In this document: positions 37,901 to 48,010 of the stretch, piece by piece
How positions within the stretch are numbered: position 1 is the first letter of the stretch
Layout of the letters: each line of letters starts with the position of its first letter
Origin: Devosia rhodophyticola
GTDB lineage: Bacteria > Pseudomonadota > Alphaproteobacteria > Rhizobiales > Devosiaceae
Assembly (NCBI RefSeq): GCF_028816475.1
Contig: NZ_CP118247.1
Coordinates: 1,830,001 to 1,894,000, forward strand
Length of the DNA: 64,000 nt
Direction: 5' to 3'
The notes under the pieces: model-generated
Databases searched by the model: none
What the model was told of the DNA's origin: nothing
What the model saw: only the letters and a program-made list of their open reading frames with translations
Translations under genes and position numbers: made by a program

Positions 37901-40900
37901 GCACCAACCGTCTCGAGGGCGGCGCGGGCAACGACTATCTTGAAGGCGGCGCCGGGGCCGATATCATAGATGGCGGAACGGGCATTGATACGGCCGACTA
38001 TTCGGGATCGGCAGGGGCCGTCAATGTCAATCTGGCAACAGCTTCAGGCTCAGGTGGCGATGCGCAAGGCGATACGCTTACCGGCATCGAAAATCTTGTC
38101 GGGTCAGTCAATGGCGACACTCTGGGCGGCGATGCTGGTGACAACCGGCTTGATGGCGGCGCAGGCGATGACATCCTTTCCGGCCAGGCGGGCAGCGACG
38201 CGCTGATTGGCGGTACGGGAAATGACACACTAGCGGGCGGTGCCGGGGCCGATGTGCTTGATGGCGGTGCCGGTTCGGACACGGCCGATTATGCGGGTTC
38301 GAGTGCAGCAGTCACGGTGGATCTGTCGACCGGAACCGGCGTTGGCGGGGACGCCATGGGCGACAGCTATGTCGCCATTGAAAATGTTACCGGCTCTGAT
38401 TTTGACGATAGGCTTACAGGCGATGGCAATGTCAATATTCTGACCGGCGGCGCTGGCAACGACCGGTTGGTTGGTGGTCTGGGCGCTGACGTATTGCGGG
38501 GCGGCACCGGCAGCGACACAGCCGACTATGGTGCATCGACGGCAGGTGTAACGGTTGATCTGGGCTCGGGTACGGGTTTGGGTGGTTCAGCCCAGGGCGA
38601 TACGCTGTCCGATATCGAAAATGTCTCCGGCTCGGCTTTTTCCGACACGCTGACCGGGGATAGCGCGGCCAACTATTTACGCGGCAACGCCGGAAATGAC
38701 ACGCTCGCCGGCAACGGTGGCAACGATACGCTTGATGGTGGCGCGGGCGATGATGTGCTCGAGGGTGGGCTGGGCAACGACCAACTCATGGGTGGTAGTG
38801 GCAGCGACATCCTGGAGGGTGGCGCGGGCGCCGATACGCTTGACGGCGGCGATGGTATTGATACGGCGCGCTATGCCAGCTCGATTGGCGCAGTGACTAT
38901 CAATCTGACCACCGGCACTGGGACGGGCGGGGATGCGGCGGGCGACAGCCTGACAGGCATTGAAAATATTACGGGATCGAGCGGCGCGGACGATTTGACT
39001 GGCGATGGTGCGGCAAACGTCCTGGATGGCGGTAGCGGAGATGATCGGCTTGCCGGTCTTGGTGGCGCCGATGTTCTGCGAGGCGGTTCGGGGTCTGACG
39101 CGGCAGATTATGGTGCTTCTGTTGCGGGCGTGACCATCGATCTTGCCAACAACACCGCTACTGGCGGGGACGCGGCTGGCGACAGCTTTGATTCGATTGA
39201 AAATCTAGTCGGATCGGACAGCAATGATGTGCTCGTGGGGGATGCCAACAATAACCGACTTGATGGCGGCGCAGGCGATGACCGGCTGGTTGGCAGCGCC
39301 GGTGCTGATACACTGATTGGCGGAACGGGCCGCGATATTGCTGACTATTCGACCGCTGCGGGTGCCGTGACCATTGATTTGGGCAATGGAACGGGGCTGG
39401 GATCCGACGCGCAAGGCGATACACTTTCGGGCATTGAAGACGTCATTGGCTCAGTCGGCAACGATGATCTGCGCGGTGACAGTGGTGCTAACCGTCTCGA
39501 GGGCGGCGCGGGCAATGACCAGTTGGCAGGACTGGGTGGCAACGACACCCTGGTGGGTGGCGACGGCAATGACATTCTTTCGGGGGGGCCGGGGCCGATG
39601 TGCTGGACGGTGGCGCGGGGCTCGATACCGCCGATTATGCGACTTCGGGGGCGGGCGTCAATGTTGACCTGACGACCGGAGTTGGTACGGGCGGGGACGC
39701 TGCGGGCGATAGTTTTAGCGGCATTGAGAATATTGCCGGGTCGGATTTTGACGATGCGCTCACCGGCGACGCTGGGGCGAACACGCTCAGCGGCGGGGCG
39801 GGCAATGATGTACTAACGGGCGGCGCAGGTGCAGACGCGCTGCGTGGCGGAAGCGGCAATGACACGGCAAATTACGCTGGTTCTACGGCGGGGGTCACCG
39901 TTGATCTACAGGCAGGGACAGGCGTCGGCGGTGATGCGGCGGGCGACACACTCACCGACATTGAGAACGCCAGCGGGTCAGCCTTCGATGACGTAGTGAC
40001 CGGCGATAATAGCGCCAACATTCTAACCGGCAACGCCGGTAACGACACGCTGTCGGGCCTGGGCGGTAGCGATACGCTTTGGGGTGGTGACGGCAATGAC
40101 CGGCTCGATGGTGGTACGGGCGCCGATACACTTTGGGGTGGAGCGGGCGACGATAATCTGGAGGGCGGCGCTGGGGCTGATGCCCTTGATGGAGGCGCTG
40201 GCAATGATACGGCCAGTTATATTGGCGCGCTGGCCGGGGTCGACGTCAACCTGACGACGGGGAGCGGCACGGCTGGGGACGCGCTGGGCGATACGCTGAG
40301 CGGCATCGAAAACCTGACCGGCTCAAGTTTTGCCGATACGCTGGTGGGCGATGGTGCGAGCAATCGGCTCGAGGGCGGTGCTGGTGATGACCTATTGGCT
40401 GGTCTTGGTGGCGCGGATGTGCTCAGCGGTGGCGCTGGTTCCGACACAGCCGACTATAGCGCTTCGGCCGCGGCGATCAGTGTCGATCTTGGCGCCAACA
40501 CGGCAACCGGCGGGGATGCTGAAGGCGACAGTTTTGATTCCGTTGAACATCTTGTCGGGTCGGACGGCGATGATCGGCTGACGGGTAATTCGACGATAAA
40601 CAGGCTCGATGGCGGTGCTGGGAACGATATTCTGTCGGGTGGTGCCGGAGCCGACGTGCTGGTTGGTGGCGCCGGGACGGACACGGCCGACTATTCAAGC
40701 GCTGGCGGCGCGGTAACCGTGGATCTTGGGACCGGGCTCGGATCGGGCTCGGATGCGCAGGGCGATCAACTCAGCGGCATTGAAAATATTATTGGTGCAT
40801 CGGGCAACGATGCGCTTACTGGCGATGCCGTGGCCAATCGGCTTGAAGGTGGGTCTGGAAATGACACTTTATCGGGCATGGCGGGCGACGATGTTTTGGT

Positions 40901-43900
40901 CGGCGGTCTGGGCAATGATGTGTTGTCGGGCGGGCAGGGCGCTGACAATCTCGATGGCGGTGCCGGTACCGACACCGCCGATTATTCCTCGTCCGCTGGT
41001 GCCGTTGCGGTCAATCTGGGCGCAGGTACCGCGACCGGCGGCGACGCAGCGGGTGATACGCTCGTCAGTATCGAAAGCCTGATTGGTAGCGCCGGTAATG
41101 ACACGCTGACCGGCGATGATGGTGCCAATGCTCTGGCAGGCGGTGCGGGCGATGATTTTCTGGTTGGTGGATTGGGTGCGGACGCGCTGGATGGCGGCGC
41201 GGGCATTGATACGGCAAGCTATGCAGCTTCGGCCGCTGGGGTCACGATTTCGCTGGATGGCAGCGTCGGTAGTGGTGGGACAGCGGCTGGCGATGTTTTG
41301 AGTGGCATTGAGGTTCTCGACGGATCGGCCTTTGCCGACGTTTTGAACGGCACCGCGGCGGCGGAAAGCTTTTACGGCAACGGTGGCGATGACATTATTG
41401 CCGGTGGAGGTGGCGCTGATATAATTTCGGGCGGCGACGGGAATGACACGGCGACTTATGCGGCCTCGTTCAATGGGGTCAATGTCGATCTGGCGGCAGG
41501 CACAGGGACGGGCGGCGATGCTCAAGGGGACCAGATTTCAGGGATTGAAACGGTCATCGGGTCGTCGCGCAACGACGTGCTGTCAGCGGCTGCAAGTGGC
41601 AGCCAGCTGATTGGTGGGGCGGGTGATGATACGCTCAATGGCAACGCCGGCAACGATACGCTGAGCGGAGGCGACAATGACGACATTCTCGTCGGACTTG
41701 GCGGCGCCGATACCCTCGATGGCGGTGCTGGAGCCGACACCATCAATTATTCCGCCTCCAACGCGGGCGTCACCATTGATCTGGCGCTCGGCACCGGCGT
41801 TGGTGGCCATGCCCAGGGCGACGTTATTTCCAACGTCGAAAATGTCATCGGTTCGGGATTTGATGATCGCCTTAATGGCGACACCAATAATAATGTGCTC
41901 GAAGGCGGGTTGGGCGACGACATTCTGGAGGGCGGTGCTGGCGCGGACAAACTGCGCGGTGGCGCGGGCAATGATACTGCGCGCTATGCGGCTTCTGCTG
42001 CGGGCGTGATCGTGACTTTGGCCGGTGGATTTGGTCTGGGCGGCGAAGCACAAGGCGATGAGCTGACCGATATCGAAAACCTCGATGGATCGGGGTTTGA
42101 TGATACGCTGACCGGCAATAGTGGCGCCAATATTCTGGTGGGCGGCGCCGGCAATGATACTCTGGTTGGCTTGGGTGGCGCCGATCAGTTCGACGGCGGT
42201 CTGGGCAATGATATTGTCTCCTACGCCGCCTCGGCTCAGGCGGTGACGGTCAATCTTGCAACCAATGCGGCGACCGGCGGTGATGCTACTGGCGACACGT
42301 TCATCAGCATTGAACGGATCGACGGGTCAATATTGGGTGACACGCTGACGGCTGCCGCAACGGGCAGCGAACTGCAGGGGTTGGCGGGCGACGATATCCT
42401 GACCGGCGGCGCGGGCGTGGACAGTCTTTATGGCGGCGATGGCAACGATATATTATCGGGTTTGGCTGGCAACGACTTCCTTTATGGCGGCGCGGGCAAC
42501 GACACACTGATCGGTGGCGCGGGCGCTGACCTGTTGAACGGCAATGCCGGGGTCGATACAGCCGACTATTCCAGCTCGGCTGCCGCTATCAACGTCAATC
42601 TGGCGTTGGGTACGGGAACGGGTGGCGATGCCGAAGGCGACACGCTGCTAGAGATCGAAAATCTGATTGGCACGGCCTATGACGACACGCTGACGGGGGA
42701 CAATAATGTCAACAGTCTGGCGGGTGGCAGCGGCGCCGATTATCTCGACGGCGGTGCCGGTGGCGATAGTCTGGCGGGTGGGGCAGGTGTCGATACCGCA
42801 GGTTACCTCAATTCCAGTTCTGCGGTGAACGTGGACCTGGGGAGTGGCGCCGGTCTGGGAGGAGACGCGCAGGGCGATACGCTTTCCGGCATCGAAAATC
42901 TGACCGGTTCAGCCTTCGGCGATACCCTGATTGGCGATGCAGGTGTCAACCGGCTGGATGGCGACGCGGGCAACGATATATTGGTCGGCGGTGGCGGCGC
43001 GGATATTTTGATCGGTGGGGCTGGTTCGGACACTGCCTCCTATCAAAACGCTGCGGCGGGGACTATCGCCAGCCTGGCCAATCCAGGGATCAATACGCTC
43101 GATGCATTGGGGGACAGCTATTCCAGTATCGAAAATCTGACCGGGTCGGGCTTTGCAGACACCCTGACTGGCGATGCGGGCAGCAACGTCATATCTGGTG
43201 GGGCGGGCAACGACACTCTTGTGGGTGGCGACGGCAACGACGCGCTTTATGGCGGCGCCGACGATGACAATCTGGTCGGCGGGGTTGGTGCCGATACGAT
43301 TTACGGTGGCACGGGTACCGATAGTGCGGATTATTCCGGCTCGGACGCTGCGGTCAACATTACGCTCGGCGGTGCTTCCAGCTCAGGCGGGCACGCCCAG
43401 GGTGATCGCCTGTTTGAGGTCGAGCGGATCATCGGCAGTAATTTTGACGATAGTTTCGGGGGCACCAACGGTACTGATTATGCCGATGGCGGGGCCGGAA
43501 ACGATGTTTTCCGCAGCAGCCTTGGCGCGGACACCTACCTGGGCGGGACCGGCAATGATACGGCCGACTATAGTGGATCGGCAGCGGTCACTGTGGACCT
43601 CGCGAACAACGCCAACAATGCCGGCGGTGATGCGGCAGGCGACACGCTGACCGATATCGAAAATGTCAGCGGCTCCAATAGCGCCGACACGTTGCGCGGT
43701 GACGGGCTCGCCAACGTCTTGAGCGGTAACGGGGGCAATGACGCGATCTATGGCATGGATGGCAATGACGACCTGCGCGGCGGGTCGGGTAATGACACGA
43801 TCTATGGTGGGCTTGGCGCGGACCTGATTGCGGGCGACGATGGCGCTGACGTTCTTTATGGCGATGCCGGTGATGACACGATTTCCGGTGGCGATAGCGA

Positions 43901-46900
43901 TGATCGGCTGATTGGCGGGGCGGGCGCCGATGCGCTCGATGGCGGATTGGGCATTGATACCGCCGACTATGACACCGCAACTTCAGCCATTGCCGCCAAT
44001 CTGACGACTGGCACGGGCACAGCCGGCGATGCGCTCAATGATACGCTGACCAATATCGAAAATCTTACCGGATCGGACTACAACGATACGTTGATCGGCG
44101 ATGCCGCCAATAATGTTTTGACCGGTGGCGCAGGCGATGACCTGCTTGAGGGCCGTGGTGGGAGCGACACTTTGGTGGGCGGCGCCGGCAACGACACTGC
44201 AAGTTTTGCCAATGCCAGTGGCGGCGTCACTGCATCTCTGGCAAGTGGGGTCGGTAGCTCGGGCGAAGCGCTGGGCGATAGTTACTCAGGGATCGAAAAC
44301 CTGACCGGTTCGGCCTATGGCGACAATTTGAGTGGCGATGGTAATGCTAACATAATCGACGGCGGTTCTGGCAACGATACCATTTCGGGAGGAGACGGGG
44401 CCGATACCCTTTATGGCGGTCTTGGCAACGACACTATTTACGACGGGGCCGGGGCCGGCACCATTTCTGCGGGCGACGGCAATGATACAATTTACGCTGG
44501 TAACGGCGCCGACGCGATCGATGGCGGCGCAGGCTACGACAGGCTGACTTTCCAGAATGTGGGATCCGCCGTAACGCTCAATTTGCAAACCGGGGTTGGT
44601 TCGGCCGGTTACGCCAATGGCGATAGTTATACTGGCATAGAAGAGGTCATCGGTTCGACGGCCGGCGATACGCTGACAGCATCGGACAGCGGCAGCACGT
44701 TGAATGGCTACTATGGCAATGACCTCATCAATGGGGGCGCCGCCGCCGATATCCTCTCGGGTAGCGAGGGCAATGACACCATTTATGGCAATGGCGGCAA
44801 CGATACGATCAGCGGCGGCAACGGCAATGATACGCTCTATGGTGGCGACGGCGACGATGCCATCAACGGCGATGGCGGCAACGACACGATCTGGGGCGAT
44901 CTTGGCAACGACACAATTGACGGCGGAGCAGGCACCGACACGGTCAATTATTCGCTTTCGAGCGCCATTACTGTTGATCTGACCGGGACGGGCACCGGTG
45001 GGCTGGCGCAGGGCGACAGCTATGCCGGTATCGAAAATGTCATTGGCAGCGCCAATAATGACACGATTTCGGGGACGTCGGCCGCCAATGTGCTTAGCGG
45101 CGGGGCGGGCGATGATGTTCTGGCTGGGCGCGGTGGGGCGGATACGCTCGATGGCGGTAGCGGTTTTGACTTTGCCGACTATTCGGCCGCCGGGGAAGCG
45201 GTCACGGTCGATATGGTTGGTGGTGTTCATGCCGGTGCCGATGCGCTGGGTGACACGCTCACCTCGATCGAGGGCCTGATCGGTTCCGATTACAATGACA
45301 GATTGACGGGGGATGCTGCCGTCAACACCATTCGTGGTGGATTGGGTGACGATATCATCGTCGGTGGTGCCGGCGGGGACACGCTCGATGGTGGCGTGGG
45401 CGTCGATACGCTCAGTTATGCAGGGTCAAACGCGGGTGTCGCCATCAATCTGGCCAGTTCGACTGCATCGGGCGGACATGCGGCATCTGATATCATCTCG
45501 AACTTTGAAAATATCATTGGCTCGAGCTATGCCGATACCCTGACGGGGAACAGCCTCGACAACCGCATAGAGGGCGGCGATGGCGCGGATATCTTGTCGG
45601 GTGGCGATGGCGCCGATACCATTTTGGGCATGGAAGATGACGACACTATTTATGGTGGCGCGGGCGCTGATAATCTGGACGGTGGCGACGATGACGACAC
45701 CATCTTTGGTGGCGACGGCAACGATATTATCCAGGGGGGTGACGAAGACGATACTCTGGACGGCCAAGCTGGTGATGACACCATTGACGGTGGATCGGGG
45801 ATTGACCGCGTAGCGGGCGGCGCGGGTGCCGATGCCATGGATGGTGGTAGCGGCGTTGATACGCTCGACTATACCGGATCGAGCGCAGGCGTGACTGTCA
45901 ATCTCGATGCCAATTCGGCCAGTGGTGGCGATGCGACCGGCGACACAATTGTCAATTTTGAGAATGTTGACGGTTCGGCCTATGGCGACACGATCACGGG
46001 TGACGCTGGCAACAATACGATCAGTGGTAATGACGGCAATGACGTGCTCGATGGCGGCGCTGGCAACGATGTTCTTTCCGGTGGCACAGGCGACGATACG
46101 CTGATCGGTGGGTTGGGTGCTGATAGTCTAAGTGGTGGCGCTGGGACCGACACGGCGGACTATTCGGCATCCTTGGCGGCCATCAATCTCCGGTTGGACG
46201 GGTTGGCCTCTTCGGGCGGAGATGCGGCGGGGGATCAGCTAACAGGGGTCGAGAATGTCGTCGGGACGGCCTATAACGACACGATCCTTGGTACGGCGGC
46301 GAACGAAGAGTTCAGCGGCGGGGCGGGCGATGATATTTTGATCGGCGCTGGCGGCGCAGATCGGCTGGATGGTGGGACTGGTTCGGATACGGCCAGCTAC
46401 GCCGGTACGATCAGCGGCATCAATGTCAATCTTGGCACGGGAACCAACACCGGCGGTGACGCGCAGGGTGACACCTATGTGTCCATCGAAAACATCACCG
46501 GTTCGCTGGCTTCGGACACGATAACCGGGGATGCTGGCAACAATATTCTGGATGGCAGTCTGGGCAATGACGTCATTTCAGGCGGTGGGGGCAATGACAC
46601 CCTGATCGGCAGCGACGGCAATGACACCATCAATGGCGATGACGGTGATGACATCATCACCGGTGGCAACGACAGTGACATATTGAGCGGCGGCAGCGGC
46701 GCAGACAATATCGATGGTGGCGCGGGCAATGACACGATCATGGGTGGCGAGGGGAATGACACGCTCGTCGGTGGCACCGGGGTTGATACGGCAGACTATA
46801 GCGGCTCCAACGCCGGGGTGACGGTTGATCTGACAGCGGGGACCGGTGTTGGCGGTCACGCACAGGGCGACACTTTGTCGGGTATCGAAAATCTGGCCGG

Positions 46901-48010
46901 ATCGGGCTTTGCCGATAGTATGGTCGGCGATGGCAATGCCAATCAGTTGCGCGGTGGGGCTGGCAATGACAGCCTCTCAGGGGGTGCCGGGGCCGATATC
47001 CTGATCGGTGGCGATAATGACGATTTGCTGATAGGCGGTGCGGGCGCTGATGATCTGCAGGGTGATGCCGGATTTGACACTGCCAGCTATGCCGCTTCTG
47101 GCGCCGGCGTGACCGTCTATATGAACCATGACCCATCCTCCGGTGGCGATGCCGCAGGCGATGTTCTGAGCGGGATCGAACAGGTTATCGGTTCGGGTTA
47201 TGACGACGTGCTCGTTGGCACATCGAGCAGCAGCGAGCAATTGCGCGGCGGGGCTGGCAATGACCGACTTGATGGCGGGGCCGGGAGCGACGTTCTCGAT
47301 GGCGGTGCGGGTGAGGATACCGCTGACTACTCGGCCTCAACAAGCGGTGTTGCCGTCAATCTGACGACCTCAACAGCGACCGGGGGTGATGCCCACAATG
47401 ATACGCTGATATCAATCGAACATCTGATCGGCTCGGGCTATACCGATGTGTTGACCGGGGACGCGGGCAACAATCAACTGAACGGCGGCGACGGGGCAGA
47501 CCAACTTTATGGTGCGGCCGGCAACGATACGTTGCTTGGCGGAAGCGGCAACGATGTGCTGGTGGGCGGCGCAGGCGCAGACGCCATCGATGGCGGTGCC
47601 GGAACCGATACCGCCGATTATTCGGCGTCGAGCGCCGGGGTTACCGTGCATCTCGATGGTACCATTTCCACTGGCGGCGATGCCGCAGGCGATACACTGA
47701 ACGGGGTCGAGCGCGTCGTTGGGTCGAGTTTTAATGATGTGCTGAACGGATCCGGTGGTAACGATATTCTTGTCGGCGGTATGGGAAATGACAGTCTGTC
47801 CGGCGGCGCCGGGGACGACCAGCTCATCGGTGGTGCGGGAAGCGATACGCTTACGGGCGGTACGGGCATTGACACTGCCGACTATTCGGCATCGGCTGCC
47901 GGGGTCAATGTTCATTTTGACGGCACGGCCTCAAGTGGTGGGGATGCCGCGGGCGATACCCTCAATGGGGTTGAGCGCGCAATCGGGACTTCACAGGCTG
48001 ACAGTTTCCT
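33870..48010 (+). repeat. tandem array of 52 RTX-type modules (coding repeat)
   Basis: Hand count of the '-IEN-/VEN- ... GS...D.L.GD' motif gives 4, 18 and 30 modules in the three frames, about 250-330 nt each. Protein similarity between modules is high, but the DNA differs at many third positions, so this is an old expansion rather than a recent exact duplication. The GGxGxD codon pattern also opens long spurious frames on the other strand. Confidence 0.85.
34972..39672 (+). CDS. giant RTX adhesin, middle segment (18 RTX modules)
   Basis: Continuation of the same protein in the next frame. Correct coding runs from 34918 to about 39588, and the listed start is only the first start-like codon. 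It consists of 18 tandem modules of about 85 residues. Each has a tail 'DTADYS-AAGVTVDL', a linker 'GGDAQGD-L-IENL-GS-F-D-L-GD' and two to five calcium-binding nonapeptides of type GGxGxDxLx. No other domain interrupts the array. The frame ends out of register at the G7 run 39582-39588, where one more G (G8) would give ...DILSGGAGADVLDGG and continue into the next frame. Confidence 0.88.
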   Translation: MTTGTATGGDAAGDTLTDIEQLVGSGFADHLVGDGGANGLDGGAGNDRLEGRGGADILTGGDGVDTADYANSGTGVNVDLTLGTGTGGDAQGDQLAGIENLAGSGFADVLRGDSGANLLEGGVGDDVLTGEGGADQLYGGAGTDTASYASSVVGISVDLGLGTGTAGDAAGDRLVDIENIVGSGGTDTIVGDANANRLEGGAGDDILRGQAGDDALFGGDGNDRLEGGAGADTIDGGAGIDAVDYSGSGAAVTVDLQLSTATGGDADGDSYTGVENVIGSALSDVLSGDGADNVLDGGAGNDILRGRDGADTLIGGAGVDTADYSLSGAAVQVDLGSGLATGGEAEGDSFVSIENITGSAYDDTIVGSAASNRLEGGAGNDALEGGAGGDTLVGGAGVDTASYAGSIDSVAIDLIAGTGSGGDAAGDSLSGIENVDGSGNDDVIIGDTQSNRLRGGSGDDALYGGSGDDQLLGNSGDDTLEGGSGADSLDGGSGFDTASYAGSGAAISINLSNNTATGADANGDSFTSIEAVTGSAFDDTLVGDTKANRLVGGAGADALAGLAGADTLDGGDGVDTADYSASGQAVTVNLSSGIGTGGDAQGDVLMRIENLVGTAGDDNLTGDVLNNSLVGGQGNDTLSGLGGNDVLSGGDGNDVLMGGSGADQLDGGTGSDTASYANALAGVTVDLDAGTATGSDAAGDTLTSIENLAGSASADNLTGDAGDNRLSGGAGDDVLSGGVGADTLEGEFGNDTLIGGAGGDLLDGGAGIDTADYSASGAGVTVSLAGGIGFGGDAEGDALVSVENLIGSAFTDNLIGDNLLNTLSGGAGDDVLEGGGAADTLIGGAGTDTASYAGSLSGVTVNLTTGTGVGGDAQGDTLSGIENLSGSSSSDILIGDAGANMLNGGGDDDMLAGLGGADSLVGGGGSDTADYSASAAGVAVDLRLGTASGGDANGDSFSSIENVRGSALDDGLIGDSGTNRLEGGAGNDYLEGGAGADIIDGGTGIDTADYSGSAGAVNVNLATASGSGGDAQGDTLTGIENLVGSVNGDTLGGDAGDNRLDGGAGDDILSGQAGSDALIGGTGNDTLAGGAGADVLDGGAGSDTADYAGSSAAVTVDLSTGTGVGGDAMGDSYVAIENVTGSDFDDRLTGDGNVNILTGGAGNDRLVGGLGADVLRGGTGSDTADYGASTAGVTVDLGSGTGLGGSAQGDTLSDIENVSGSAFSDTLTGDSAANYLRGNAGNDTLAGNGGNDTLDGGAGDDVLEGGLGNDQLMGGSGSDILEGGAGADTLDGGDGIDTARYASSIGAVTINLTTGTGTGGDAAGDSLTGIENITGSSGADDLTGDGAANVLDGGSGDDRLAGLGGADVLRGGSGSDAADYGASVAGVTIDLANNTATGGDAAGDSFDSIENLVGSDSNDVLVGDANNNRLDGGAGDDRLVGSAGADTLIGGTGRDIADYSTAAGAVTIDLGNGTGLGSDAQGDTLSGIEDVIGSVGNDDLRGDSGANRLEGGAGNDQLAGLGGNDTLVGGDGNDILSGGPGPMCWTVARGSIPPIMRLRGRASMLT

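Noticed and set aside
33116..47915. Numerous long minus-strand and alternate-frame ORFs in the RTX gene
   Set aside because: They result from the periodic GGxGxD codon pattern and translate to low-complexity Ser/Pro/Ala or Arg/His-rich strings.
33870..48010. Repeats considered as CRISPR or satellite-like DNA
   Set aside because: Unit length is about 250-330 nt, units vary at third codon positions and stay in frame, so they are protein-coding repeats.
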